This document shows, one piece after another, positions 25,328 to 34,301 of a stretch of DNA of 64,000 bases; position 1 is the first letter of the stretch; each line of letters opens with the position of its first letter. Location: the NCBI GenBank assembly GCA_947455995.1, contig CANGQA010000004.1, forward strand, positions 1 to 64,000. Reading direction: 5' to 3'. The position numbers were made by a program, and so were the translations under genes. The DNA comes from Hyphomicrobiales bacterium. Its GTDB lineage: Bacteria > Pseudomonadota > Alphaproteobacteria > Rhizobiales > Beijerinckiaceae. Under the pieces are notes generated by a model that did no database searches, was not told the DNA's origin, and saw only the letters and a list, made by a program, of their open reading frames with translations.

Positions 25328-25975
25328 TCAGATTTGCGGGGCGCCTGGCTGACGCAGAGGATGGGAGTCCATGAATGCAGGATTGGCAAAGCAGGTATCG
25401 CCCAAGGCTTTGACGGTTGGATAGGCGGCGAGATCAATTTTGAATAATTGCGCCGAGATCAAATGACCGACAATTCCGATATCGGCAATGCCGGGGGTTG
25501 TGCCGACCGCGTAGGGGCATGGCGGACGCTTTTTAAGCATGGTTTCATAGGTGTTAAGGCCGCGTACAATCCAATGGGTTGCCCATTGGTCAATGGCAGG
25601 GCCATCGGCGCCCAGACTCTGGCCCAGATAGGCCCGCACCCGCGGCACGATCAGTGGATGTGCATCTGCAATATTGACCATGGCCAAAGCCCGCGCATAG
25701 GCTCGATCGGCCGGATCTTTGGGAAGCAAAGGCGGTTCGGGATGGGTTTCATCAAGATATTCGATGATTGGCAGGGATTGGAAAAAACTATGTGAGCCAT
25801 CCACCAGTGTTGGTACGGCATGTTCGGCGTTAATCGCGCTATAATCGGAGGAAAATTGCTCACCCGATAGAATATCAACGGATACTTCATCAAACGGAAG
25901 ATGCTTGAGACGCAAAGCGGTACGAACACGGAACGCTGCAATAGAACGCCAGAAGCCGTAAAGTTTGATGGCCAT
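25328..25975 (-). CDS. maiA: Glutathione S-transferase family, maleylacetoacetate/maleylpyruvate isomerase-like
   Basis: A 215-residue zeta-class GST, the length of MaiA. The N-terminal thioredoxin-like domain starts MAIKLYGFWRSIAAFRVRTAL, where zeta enzymes carry SSxxxRVR; here the second Ser is replaced (RSIAAFRVR). VPTLVDGSHSFFQSLPIIEYLDE is the glutathione gamma-glutamyl binding region. The C-terminal helical domain includes TPGIADIGIVGHLISAQLF. The start at 25975 is chosen to remove a 12-residue non-family tail. It may isomerise a cis-trans ring-fission product in concert with an FAH-type hydrolase, as in tyrosine or gentisate breakdown (inference). Confidence 0.8.
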   Translation of the reverse strand: MAIKLYGFWRSIAAFRVRTALRLKHLPFDEVSVDILSGEQFSSDYSAINAEHAVPTLVDGSHSFFQSLPIIEYLDETHPEPPLLPKDPADRAYARALAMVNIADAHPLIVPRVRAYLGQSLGADGPAIDQWATHWIVRGLNTYETMLKKRPPCPYAVGTTPGIADIGIVGHLISAQLFKIDLAAYPTVKALGDTCFANPAFMDSHPLRQPGAPQI

Positions 25976-26097
25976 TGTGTTTCTCTCCTTGATTTTGTTA
26001 GCATCAACCAACCCTGCTTTTGACGGTCTGACAAGCCCTGTGCAAGCGGATGGGCCGCGCAGTCAAAGCATAGCTGGCGTAAAACAGAATAGGTTGC

Positions 26098-27033
26098 CTA
26101 GGTCTGGCCGTCGGTGCCTGCTCCGCAGACAATAATACAGACATGCTGGTCCGGTTCGATGGTGACGGCACCGGTCTGCAATGCTGCGAGTGTGGCTGCG
26201 CCCGACAGGTCGGCCGCAATCCCGCATTCGAACCACAGACTGCGCGCAGCGCGCGCCATATCATCATCACTGATCAGCACAACACCATCCAACGTGGAGC
26301 GGATCAACTCGAATACCCGCTCATCGGTCCGCTTGGAAGCCATGGTCGGCACGCGGGTTTCGATCTTATCAAGGGTCACCACATGATTGGCGGCAAGACT
26401 GGCATGCAGTGTCGGGGCGCCGAACGGTTCGATCCCGATCACCTTGACCTGCGGGCGGCGCGCCTTGATGGCCGTTCCAAGCCCCGCGGCCAATCCGCCA
26501 CCACCTATTGCGACCAGTACGACATCGACATCGGGAATATCATCGAGAATTTCGAGGCCGAGCGTCCCTTGTCCGGCGACAACAAAGGGGTCGGAAAACG
26601 GGTGGACATACGCGGCGCCGGTTTGTTCGGCATAGGCAAGGGCTTGGACATTGCACTCATCAAAGGAATCGCCGCCAATCACGGTATCGGCATTCCAGCC
26701 TCTGAATTTGGGCAATTTGTCGGGTGCAACATTGGAGGGTAGAAAAATCTTGGTCGGCACGCCCATCACAAAGCCGGTGCGGGCGATCGCCAGACCGTGA
26801 TTGCCGCCAGATGCGGTCACAAGGCCCTTGGCTATGGTTTCGGGCGGCAGGGTCAACAGGCGGTTGATGGCACCACGCGCCTTGAAAGAGCCGGTCACCT
26901 GCTGCAATTCGAGTTTCAACGTGGCGCGGAAGGGGAGAGGATCACGCCACTGGCTGACCGGTAAAATAGGGGTATGGCGCACATAGGAGCTGATGCGGCT
27001 GCGTGCGGCTTCAATATCGGCAATCGAAATCAT
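26098..27033 (-). CDS. Threonine/serine dehydratase (PLP fold type II)
   Basis: Cytoplasmic PLP enzyme of 311 residues that deaminates threonine or serine to a 2-oxo acid and ammonia; related members act on hydroxyaspartate or as racemases. The Schiff-base lysine is K51 in VTGSFKARG, SGGNHG binds the cofactor phosphate-side carboxylate, and AIGGGGLAAG is the glycine-rich phosphate loop. It lacks the C-terminal ACT regulatory domain of biosynthetic IlvA, so it is the catabolic type. It is divergent from the MhpD-like gene at 27172 and 122 bp upstream of the GST gene. Confidence 0.88.
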   Translation of the reverse strand: MISIADIEAARSRISSYVRHTPILPVSQWRDPLPFRATLKLELQQVTGSFKARGAINRLLTLPPETIAKGLVTASGGNHGLAIARTGFVMGVPTKIFLPSNVAPDKLPKFRGWNADTVIGGDSFDECNVQALAYAEQTGAAYVHPFSDPFVVAGQGTLGLEILDDIPDVDVVLVAIGGGGLAAGLGTAIKARRPQVKVIGIEPFGAPTLHASLAANHVVTLDKIETRVPTMASKRTDERVFELIRSTLDGVVLISDDDMARAARSLWFECGIAADLSGAATLAALQTGAVTIEPDQHVCIIVCGAGTDGQT

Positions 27034-27171
27034 CTGATGTCTTTTCCTTTAAGTCGATAGCGACCACCGGGGCTGGGTCGAAATTTTATTCACAGGGATA
27101 GTCCCAAATCAGCCGTTCTCATGCAACACTGTGTTTCAAGACTTAACATGAATGGTAATCGGGAGACAAAA

Positions 27172-27930
27172 ATGGCTGATGATCTGATCGCGCGTGTCGC
27201 GCAAACCCTTGTTGCAGCATATAAAAGCGGCCATCGTGCGCCGGTGGATGCCGATGCGAGGGCGCTGTCGCGTGAAGGTGCCGTGACCGTTCAAGGGCTG
27301 GTGGCCGAGGGAACAGGCAATCATCCGACAGGCTGGAAGGTCGCGGTCAGTGAAGGCACACCGGTCTATGCGCCCATGATGGAATCTGTGATCAAGCCTT
27401 CTGGTGCCCAATTCAAAATCCCTGAAGAAGGCTTTCTGGTTGAAATCGAGGTCGCTGCCCGTCTGTCGCATGATCTGACTCCGCGTGCCGGTAAGCCCTA
27501 CACGCGTGAGGACGTTATCGCCGCGATTTCGGAATGGGTTGTCGGCATCGAATTGATAGGTTCACGCTACCAGAAATCACCAGGCGATGCGCCATTTCCA
27601 GCATGGCTGGCCGACAGCATGGGCAATGCCGCCTATATCACGGGACCGTCGATTGCGGCGGCAAAAATTGGCGATCTGTCGACCTTGCGTGTGCGTTGGT
27701 GGCTCGATGGCGAGCAAAAGCACGACAAGGTCGGCGGGCATCCGCAAAACGATCCGATCCTTCCTATCCTGCTGAATGCCAATGCGCCGGCTGATGCGTT
27801 TGGCGGTTTCAAGGCGGGTCATCTGATCACCACCGGCAGTCTGACCGTGCCTCTGGTTGTCAGCCATGCCAGCAGGATCAAGGCCGAAATCGACGGGATC
27901 GGCGTCGTCGAATGTGGACTTACCCTCTGA
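27172..27930 (+). CDS. 2-keto-4-pentenoate hydratase-like protein (MhpD/FAH superfamily)
   Basis: A 252-residue protein of the MhpD/DmpE family, whose members hydrate 2-hydroxypenta-2,4-dienoate in meta-cleavage pathways or decarboxylate oxalocrotonate. Seen: TGWKVAVSE, the metal-ligand region FLVEIEVAARLSHDL, the VVGIELIGSRY block and AFGGFKAGHLITTGSL. The ATG at 27172 follows CGGGAG and fits the family start; an in-frame ATG 51 bp upstream has no Shine-Dalgarno. It stands alone between a divergent dehydratase and a terminator. No ring-cleavage dioxygenase is nearby. Confidence 0.85.
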   Translation: MADDLIARVAQTLVAAYKSGHRAPVDADARALSREGAVTVQGLVAEGTGNHPTGWKVAVSEGTPVYAPMMESVIKPSGAQFKIPEEGFLVEIEVAARLSHDLTPRAGKPYTREDVIAAISEWVVGIELIGSRYQKSPGDAPFPAWLADSMGNAAYITGPSIAAAKIGDLSTLRVRWWLDGEQKHDKVGGHPQNDPILPILLNANAPADAFGGFKAGHLITTGSLTVPLVVSHASRIKAEIDGIGVVECGLTL

Positions 27931-27961
27931 TCATTGATCAGGACTTTTGAGGATTGAGCAG

Positions 27962-27990
27962 GAACCGGCGCGCAAGGCGCCGGTTCTTTT
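27962..27990 (+). terminator. Intrinsic terminator of the MhpD-like gene
   Basis: GAACCGGCGC (27962-27971) pairs perfectly with GCGCCGGTTC (27977-27986) around a 5-base loop, followed by TTTTATTT. It is a plus-strand terminator that reaches into the last codon of the convergent permease gene. Confidence 0.9.
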
Positions 27991-28879
27991 ATTTGCTGCG
28001 CGGATCAAGCGCATCTCGCAAGCCGTCACCTAGCAGGTTAAAACAGATCACGGATACAAAGATCGCCAATCCCGGCCAGACAGCCATCCAGGGCGCATTG
28101 GTCAAAAAACGCTGGGCGGAATTGAGCATCGAGCCCCAAGAGGGCAGAGGCGGTTGTTGTCCTAAACCCAGAAACGACAGGCTTGCTTCGGCAATAATCG
28201 CTGTAGCGACCGTCAATGTGGCCTGCACCAGAAGAGAGGGCAGCACATTCGGCAGGATATGGCGCAGGGCAATACGGTGGACCGGATTACCCACCGCGCG
28301 TGCCGCCTCGATGTAGTCCTCTGTCTTGATCGCCAAAGTCTGGCCACGGGTCAGCCGCACAAAAATCGGTGTCGCCGTGATGCCGATGGCGATCATCGCA
28401 TTGCCCAGGCTTGGGCCCAGAAAAGCAGCCAGAGCAATTGCCAGAATCAGAAAGGGACAAGCCAGCATCGCATCGGTAAAGCGGCTGATCAGCGCGTCGG
28501 TCCAGCCGCCCCGATAACCCGCCATCAGGCCGAGCGGGACACCGATCAGTAGTGCAATTCCAACAGAGATCATGCCTGCCGAGAGCGATGCCCGTGCTCC
28601 CCAGATCACGCGGGCGAGCAAATCACGTCCCACCTCGTCGGTGCCCATCCAGTGCAGCCAGCTAGGCGCTTTGCGGACAAGCAGGTAATTCTGCTTGATC
28701 GGATCATAAGGCGCTATCATTGGCGCAAAAACCGCCATCAGGATCAGCAGAATGATCACCGCCAGTGCAACCAGCGCGGAAGGGCGTGCCTTCAATCTTC
28801 GCCAAGCTCGTGCACCCGGAGATTCGAGTGTCAGCGGGCTTGAAACCATCGGGGTGGAGGCCTGGGTACTCATGCTCAA
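27989..28879 (-). CDS. Peptide-type ABC transporter permease, DppC/OppC family
   Basis: Inner-membrane permease, 296 residues, about six membrane segments. The N-terminal OppC-N segment (ALVALAVIILLILMAVFAPMIAPYDP) precedes GTDEVGRDLLARVIWGARASLSAG. The coupling loop is EDYIEAARAVGNPVHRIALRHILPN. It overlaps the upstream permease gene by ATGA. With its partners it imports di- or oligopeptides, glutathione-like compounds or similar solutes; the neighbouring gamma-glutamyltransferase suggests gamma-glutamyl compounds (inference). Confidence 0.92.
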   Translation of the reverse strand: MSMSTQASTPMVSSPLTLESPGARAWRRLKARPSALVALAVIILLILMAVFAPMIAPYDPIKQNYLLVRKAPSWLHWMGTDEVGRDLLARVIWGARASLSAGMISVGIALLIGVPLGLMAGYRGGWTDALISRFTDAMLACPFLILAIALAAFLGPSLGNAMIAIGITATPIFVRLTRGQTLAIKTEDYIEAARAVGNPVHRIALRHILPNVLPSLLVQATLTVATAIIAEASLSFLGLGQQPPLPSWGSMLNSAQRFLTNAPWMAVWPGLAIFVSVICFNLLGDGLRDALDPRSK

Positions 28880-29817
28880 TCCCTCAGACGCGGATTGACG
28901 AGGATATAGCCGATATCCGCCAGCAGATTCAAAAGAATATAGGTGGATGCGGTCACCAGCACCACGCCCTGCACGACGGCATAATCACGATTGAAAACCG
29001 CATCGACGATCAGCTTGCCAAAACCCGGAATGGTAAAAATCTGCTCGGTCAAGACCGCGCCTGACAGCAAGGTTCCGAATTCAAGCGCGCCGAGCGTGAT
29101 GACGGGCGTTAGGGCATTGCGCATCGCATGTTTGATCACGACAACACCTTCGGATAGGCCCTTGGCACGTGCGGTGCGGACATAGTCGGATGACAAGGCT
29201 TGCAGCATCGCTCCGCGTGTATGCCGCATCAATACACCGGCAATGGCATTGCCAAGCACAAAGGCAGGCATGATGGTGGTTCGCATGGATTGCCAGAAAT
29301 CCTCGAACGGGCTGACATAGCCCGATGCAGGCAACCAGCCAAGCTCAACTGAAAACAGAAAAATCAGCATGATGCCCAGCCAGAAATTCGGGGTAGAAAT
29401 CCCGATCAATCCCAGCACATTCACGATTGAATCCAGTGCGCGTCCTTTATGGACAGCGGATAAAATCCCCAAGCCCACCCCGATCACCAGCGCGATCGTC
29501 ATGGCCATGACCGCAAGTTGCAAGGTGACAGGCAATTTGGTGGCAACCAATTCCGATACCGCCACTTTGAGGCGCATCGACTCACCCAGATTACCCGACA
29601 GGACACCCTTGATCCAGAATAGGTACTGGATCGGAATCGGCTGATCGAGATGGTATTGGGCACGGATTTGAGCAATCACCGCCGGATCATTATCCTCCCC
29701 GGCCATGATCATGGCAGGATCCCCCGGCAACAGGTGTTGCAAGGAAAAAATGATCACCGACACGAAAAATACCGTGGGCAATAGCTGGATGAGACGTTTG
29801 CTGATCAGCGTGAACAT
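28876..29817 (-). CDS. Peptide-type ABC transporter permease, DppB/OppB family
   Basis: First permease, 313 residues. It shows the DppB start LISKRLIQLLPTVFFVSVIIFSLQ, then LLPGDPAMIM, the segment ARAKGLSEGVVVIKHAMRNALTPVIT (coupling region with EAA-like loop), and EQIFTIPGFGKLIVDAVFNRDY. About six membrane segments. It follows the solute-binding-protein gene after a 68-bp gap that holds a hairpin, and it overlaps the DppC-type gene. Confidence 0.92.
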   Translation of the reverse strand: MFTLISKRLIQLLPTVFFVSVIIFSLQHLLPGDPAMIMAGEDNDPAVIAQIRAQYHLDQPIPIQYLFWIKGVLSGNLGESMRLKVAVSELVATKLPVTLQLAVMAMTIALVIGVGLGILSAVHKGRALDSIVNVLGLIGISTPNFWLGIMLIFLFSVELGWLPASGYVSPFEDFWQSMRTTIMPAFVLGNAIAGVLMRHTRGAMLQALSSDYVRTARAKGLSEGVVVIKHAMRNALTPVITLGALEFGTLLSGAVLTEQIFTIPGFGKLIVDAVFNRDYAVVQGVVLVTASTYILLNLLADIGYILVNPRLRD

Positions 29818-29850
29818 TCAATCGTCCGCTTTCGTGTCCTGTCGAAAACA

Positions 29851-29876
29851 GGGATGAACCCTGGAGGATTCATCCC
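29851..29876 (-). promoter_or_regulatory. Intercistronic hairpin after the peptide-binding-protein gene
   Basis: GGGATGAA (29851-29858) and TTCATCCC (29869-29876), perfect 8-bp arms with 10-base loop, between the solute-binding-protein gene and the DppB-type permease gene. Such hairpins commonly protect the upstream message or reduce read-through, so the binding protein is made in excess. Confidence 0.55.
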
Positions 29877-29885
29877 CATAATGGC

Positions 29886-31415
29886 TTATTTCAGTTTGGC
29901 GCCGGTCAGCCGGATCAGGCCGTCTGCCAGCTGCTTGTAGCCTTCAAGCTTGTCGCTATGGGCCACCAGCACTTTGGAATGGAAGAGATAGAGCACGCCG
30001 CCTTCTTCCTGCATGATCTTGGTGATCTTTTCATAGACGGGCTTGCGTTCGGCGAGACCATTTTTTGAGCGGGCTTCCGCCAGCAAAGCATCAACGTCTT
30101 TGTTGCAATAGCCGGTATAGTTGAGTGGCTGGCCGCAAGCATGGAAGCTGTAGGAATTGCCATCCGGATCAGTGCGGCCTGACCAGTTGAGCAGATAGGC
30201 CTGATAATTGCCTTGTTCAGCCTGCGTCAGTGACGTTGCGAATTCGGTAACACGAATCTTGAACTCAAAGCCAACTTCAGCCGCCATCGATTGAATCACT
30301 TCGGCCACCGAACGGGCTTCGGGATTATTGGGTACCATGAAGTCGATCGCAAGCGGGGTTTTGACGCCTGCGGCCTTGAGCAATTCCTTGGCCTTGTTGA
30401 CGTCGCGGCCTGTCACAGGAAAAGCTTTCTGGTAATAGGGGTTTTCAGGATTGATCCACTGATTGCCGGGCATGAATTCGCCGTTGAATACCACCTCGTT
30501 GATGGCAGAGCGGTCGATGGCAAGATTGAGGGCCTGGCGTACGCGGGGATCAAGACCGAGGCCGGTTTTTCCGGCCTCTTTATTGGCAATGTTCATGGTG
30601 ATGCCGGTATAGGCCAGCGAGACGACCGAGGAGAGCCGTAACTTGGGATTGGCTTTGATTTCCTTGATGTCTGTGGCCGGAGTCCGCTCGATCAGATCAA
30701 GCTGGCCGGAGCGCAGATTGGCGAGCCGCACGGTGGAATCGGCAATCGGTGTAAAGGTCACTTTGTCGAAATGGATATTGGACTTGTTCCAGTAATCGGC
30801 AAATTTTTCTAAAACAATCCGGTCTTGCTGGATGCGCTCGACAAATTTGAATGGACCGGCACAAACAGGCTTCTGGCCGAATTTGTCACCGGCTTCCTTG
30901 GCCGCTTTTGGTGAAACGATCATGCCTGCGCGGTCGGTCAGCTGGGCCAGCAATGGCGAGAACGGTGCCTTGAGCACCAGCTTCACTGTGAGGGGATCAA
31001 CCACAACAATATCGGAAACCGCCCCCAATTCGGGCTTGCGAAACGAGCCTGGCATGTTGAGATGGCGGTCGAGCGAGAAGCGCACGGCTTCTGCATCCAT
31101 CGGCTCGCCATCATGGAATTTCACATCGGGCCGGAGTTTGATGATCATTTCCTTGCCGTCGGCTGAAACGGTCGAGGACAAAGCCAGTTGCGGAACGATA
31201 TTGAGCTTGTCATCGATGTCGAACAGCTTGTCGCACAAAGAGGCGAACACGATGCGGCCGACATAGGAGCGTGCGAGGCTGGGGTCGAGGACATCGGGGT
31301 CTTCTGCCAAGCCGATTTTGAAATTGGTCTGGGCCGATGCCGCATCCATGCCAAACAAACCGGCACTGGCGACAAGACATCCGGTGAGCAAAAGCGTTTT
31401 CCAATTCGGTGTCAT
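29886..31415 (-). CDS. Solute-binding protein of peptide-type ABC transporter (SBP family 5)
   Basis: Periplasmic binding protein, 509 residues, of the DppA/OppA/GsiB class. The N-terminus (MTPNWKTLLLTGCLVASAGLFGMDAASAQTN, described in parts: basic start, hydrophobic core, ASAQ cleavage site) is a Sec signal peptide cut near residue 28. The mature part begins FKIGLAEDPDVLDPSLARSY, and includes MIIKLRPDVKFHDGEP, the SBP_5 hallmark. The ATG at 31415 is preferred to the one at 31439, which adds eight residues before the signal. It lies between the ATPase gene and the permease genes in one minus-strand operon. Confidence 0.92.
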   Translation of the reverse strand: MTPNWKTLLLTGCLVASAGLFGMDAASAQTNFKIGLAEDPDVLDPSLARSYVGRIVFASLCDKLFDIDDKLNIVPQLALSSTVSADGKEMIIKLRPDVKFHDGEPMDAEAVRFSLDRHLNMPGSFRKPELGAVSDIVVVDPLTVKLVLKAPFSPLLAQLTDRAGMIVSPKAAKEAGDKFGQKPVCAGPFKFVERIQQDRIVLEKFADYWNKSNIHFDKVTFTPIADSTVRLANLRSGQLDLIERTPATDIKEIKANPKLRLSSVVSLAYTGITMNIANKEAGKTGLGLDPRVRQALNLAIDRSAINEVVFNGEFMPGNQWINPENPYYQKAFPVTGRDVNKAKELLKAAGVKTPLAIDFMVPNNPEARSVAEVIQSMAAEVGFEFKIRVTEFATSLTQAEQGNYQAYLLNWSGRTDPDGNSYSFHACGQPLNYTGYCNKDVDALLAEARSKNGLAERKPVYEKITKIMQEEGGVLYLFHSKVLVAHSDKLEGYKQLADGLIRLTGAKLK

Positions 31416-31472
31416 GGTAACTCCTGTCAGTACGATCAATCAAAGACGAAGGAAGAAGGCGGTATAGGTTAC

Positions 31473-32537
31473 TTAGGTCGGATTGAAGGCTTGCATGAGA
31501 CGTTCGAGACGCGGGTCGTAATCAACCTTGCCACGCGCTTGATGGTCATCGGGAATTGATTGGTGCTGCCAGCAGGCTACAGAATGGGTTTCGGTTTTCA
31601 GAGTCATAGGCGGGCGTTCCTGCGCGCAACGGGCCACAACAAACGGACATCTGGTCTGGAAATGGCAGCCCGATGGCGGGTTAAGCGGTGAGGGGACATC
31701 ACCTTCCAGAGGGACGATTTCCTTCATCCTATGCGGCGTCGGTACAGGTATGGCATCCAGCAAGGCCCGCGTATAGGGATGGCGCGGATGGTCGAATACG
31801 TCGGTCACCGGACCTGTTTCCACTATCCGCCCAAGATACATCACCGCGACTCGATCCGCGATATGGCGAACCACCGAGAGATCATGGCTGATGAAGATAT
31901 AGGACAGGCCAAGTTGGGCCTGCAGGTCTTTCAACAGGTTTAGCACCTGAGCGCGGATCGAGACATCAAGCGCGGAGACAGGCTCGTCGCAGACAATCAG
32001 TTGCGGTTCGACAGCAATCGCACGCGCAATGGCAATTCGCTGGCGTTGCCCGCCTGAAAATTCATGCGGATAGCGGCCCGCATGTTCGGGTTTCAATCCG
32101 ACCTGTTGTAGTAATTTGCCAACCCGTGCGGTTCGCTCGGTTTCCGGGACGATATTGTGCAACATCAATGGCTCGCTCAACAAATCACCCACTGTCATGC
32201 GGGGATTGAGCGAGGCGAACGGGTCCTGGAAGATCAGTTGCGCCCATCGGCGCATATCGCGCAAGGCTGTGGGGTCGAGAGCCAGCATATCGTTTTCGAG
32301 AAATGTCACCTGACCTTGCGACGGCTCGATCAGCCGCAAGATCAGCCGTCCGAGAGTCGATTTACCGCAGCCCGACTCCCCGACAATGGCCAACGTCTCG
32401 CGGGGTTTCAATTCCAGATCGATCCCGTCAACCGCCCGCACGGTGGCGGTCGGGCGGCCGAAGAAATTGCGTTTGGCAACAAAGGATTTTCCCAATCCTT
32501 CAACCTTCAGCAAAGGGGCAACCGGATGCTGTGTCAT
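31473..32537 (-). CDS. Peptide-type ABC transporter ATPase, DppF/OppF family
   Basis: ATP-binding subunit of 354 residues. Walker A GESGCGKST, signature FSGGQRQRIAIARAI, Walker B LIVCDEPVSALD and the H-loop SHDLSVVRH are complete. The C-terminal oligopeptide extension has PLEGDVPSPLNPPSGCHFQTRCP, a cysteine-rich block (with a later C) that binds an iron-sulfur cluster in some homologues. It overlaps the DppD-type gene by ATGA. Confidence 0.93.
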   Translation of the reverse strand: MTQHPVAPLLKVEGLGKSFVAKRNFFGRPTATVRAVDGIDLELKPRETLAIVGESGCGKSTLGRLILRLIEPSQGQVTFLENDMLALDPTALRDMRRWAQLIFQDPFASLNPRMTVGDLLSEPLMLHNIVPETERTARVGKLLQQVGLKPEHAGRYPHEFSGGQRQRIAIARAIAVEPQLIVCDEPVSALDVSIRAQVLNLLKDLQAQLGLSYIFISHDLSVVRHIADRVAVMYLGRIVETGPVTDVFDHPRHPYTRALLDAIPVPTPHRMKEIVPLEGDVPSPLNPPSGCHFQTRCPFVVARCAQERPPMTLKTETHSVACWQHQSIPDDHQARGKVDYDPRLERLMQAFNPT

Positions 32538-33544
32538 GCTACCAGCCTTTCGAGCGGCGCTTTGATACAGCGGCTGGCGCGGTGCGGGCCGATCGCGGTT
32601 AGAGCGGGGTCATGGGTCCGGCAAGCGCTATCCACAAACGGGCATCGGTCGGCAAAACGGCAGCCTGTCTGTGGGCGGCTCATATCCGGCACGGCGCCGT
32701 CAATCGCGGCAAGCCTGTCCGTGCGGCGTTCCAGTCGCGGCAGCGAGCCGAGCAGGCCGACGGTATAGGGATGCTGGGGAAATGAAAAAATATCAGCCAC
32801 AGGAGCCTGTTCGACCACCTGGCCGGCATACATCACAGCCACATCGTCGCACACTTCTGCGACCACTCCGAGATCGTGGGTGATGAGGATTACAGCGGTT
32901 TGCTGCTCATGTTGTAAGGAGCGGATCAACCGTAATATCTGTGCCTGAATGGTAACATCAAGCGCGGTGGTCGGCTCGTCGGCGATGAGTAATTGCGGAT
33001 CGAGAGCCAGTGCCATTGCGATCATCACCCGCTGGCGCATGCCGCCTGAAAGGCGATGCGGATAATCAAAAAACCGCTGTTCCGGGGTTGGAATCCGCAC
33101 CTTGCGCAACATCTCGACGGCCCGGGCATTGGCCTCGGTCTGACTGACCGTGCGGTGGCGAAGAATCACTTCGGCAATCTGGTCACCGATGGTGTAAGCC
33201 GGGTTGAGCGATGTCATAGGCTCTTGAAAAATCATCGCCATCTGGTTGCCATTGAGATCGCGCTGGCGGTTGGCCTCCGCTCCAAGCAGTTCCTCGCCCT
33301 TGAAACGGATGCTCCCGGTGATGCGGGCGTTGTCCTTGGGCAGCAAGCCCATGACCGACAGCGATGTCACGCTTTTCCCACTGCCCGACTCCCCGACAAT
33401 GCCAAGCATACGCCCCGATTGTACCGATAGGCTGACACCGTCTACGGCCACCACGCGGCGGCTATCTGCCCCGTCGAAGGCAACCGACAGGTCTGATATC
33501 TGTAATAGCGGGTCAGGGCTTGGGGGGGGCATTCTCCAGCTCAC
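32534..33544 (-). CDS. Peptide-type ABC transporter ATPase, DppD/OppD family
   Basis: ATP-binding subunit of 336 residues. Walker A GESGSGKS, signature [15 protein letters not shown], Walker [14 protein letters not shown]-loop THDLGVVAE. The C-terminal extension holds [19 protein letters not shown], the cysteine-rich motif of the oligopeptide group. It overlaps the DUF1028 gene upstream and the DppF-type gene downstream by ATGA, so translation through the whole unit is probably coupled. Confidence 0.93.
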   Translation of the reverse strand: MSWRMPPPSPDPLLQISDLSVAFDGADSRRVVAVDGVSLSVQSGRMLGIVGESGSGKSVTSLSVMGLLPKDNARITGSIRFKGEELLGAEANRQRDLNGNQMAMIFQEPMTSLNPAYTIGDQIAEVILRHRTVSQTEANARAVEMLRKVRIPTPEQRFFDYPHRLSGGMRQRVMIAMALALDPQLLIADEPTTALDVTIQAQILRLIRSLQHEQQTAVILITHDLGVVAEVCDDVAVMYAGQVVEQAPVADIFSFPQHPYTVGLLGSLPRLERRTDRLAAIDGAVPDMSRPQTGCRFADRCPFVDSACRTHDPALTAIGPHRASRCIKAPLERLVA

Positions 33545-34257
33545 TTGTTCGCTTCTGCTGCCATGCTGGCTGCGATCAGCCGTTCCAGCTCCTGACGGTC
33601 GATGATCCCGAAGGGACTGGCTTTGGACGGCATAAATTTGCGGTAATGCATGTAGCGGCCACGGCTTTTTTCCTCGACCCTTATCAATTCTGCCAGCGGA
33701 TCTGCGTGGTCATCGACGCGAATATCGAGATAGGCATAGTCTTCCTGGTCATGGATCAGCAAAGCAGCCGATTGCTTGCCGCGCTTGTCGCCACCGGCAT
33801 CCTCGCCCGCTTTCAGCGCCAGCAGCAGACGTTGTGCAAATGGCAATTCGGGGTGGGCGGCGTAGAAATCGGCAGTCTGCTCGATCACTTGCGGGCCAGC
33901 CAGCATATTGCCCGCTACCGAGAACGTATCTCGGATCAGATGGCCACACCAATCGACACAGCCATCGCCGGTATAGGCGGCAAAGCGGAATTGGTTATCC
34001 ATGATATGGACCTGCCGTTGCGAGCGGCCTTCATCAGCTGTGGTGATTGCATCAACAGCCTCTTGTGCAGAGGCGCCCTGCTTCAGCAAGGCCAGTGCTT
34101 GCGGTCCGTAAAACGGGTTGACAAACGACTGGCTGGCAACAACCCCGATGCCCGTTTCAATCGATGGAACGCGTGCCCCGACTGCAAAAGCGCAGGTGGA
34201 CACGGCAAGGCCGACCATTCCTGTTGTGGCCTCATGTGCAATGATGGACCATGTCAT
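33541..34257 (-). CDS. DUF1028 family protein (Ntn-hydrolase-like)
   Basis: A 238-residue DUF1028 protein. The start MTWSIIAHEATTGMVGLAVSTCAFAVGARVPSIETG is shared by the family, and GVVASQSFVNPFYGPQALALLKQG is the second conserved block. Members have an N-terminal-nucleophile-hydrolase-like fold and often lie beside peptidase or gamma-glutamyltransferase genes, but their reaction is not established to my knowledge. It sits between the gamma-glutamyltransferase-like gene and the DppD-type ATPase gene (ATGA overlap), which suggests a role in processing the imported peptide-like compound. Confidence 0.85.
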   Translation of the reverse strand: MTWSIIAHEATTGMVGLAVSTCAFAVGARVPSIETGIGVVASQSFVNPFYGPQALALLKQGASAQEAVDAITTADEGRSQRQVHIMDNQFRFAAYTGDGCVDWCGHLIRDTFSVAGNMLAGPQVIEQTADFYAAHPELPFAQRLLLALKAGEDAGGDKRGKQSAALLIHDQEDYAYLDIRVDDHADPLAELIRVEEKSRGRYMHYRKFMPSKASPFGIIDRQELERLIAASMAAEANK

Positions 34258-34301
34258 TGAAAAATCCTTTCAAACACCCAAACCATCCGTTTCGTAACGT
34301 C

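Noticed and set aside
3457-25975. Gentisate or homogentisate pathway (FAH-type hydrolase plus MaiA-like isomerase)
   Set aside because: No ring-cleavage dioxygenase is present, the two genes are over 20 kb apart and the FAH-type protein has an export signal.
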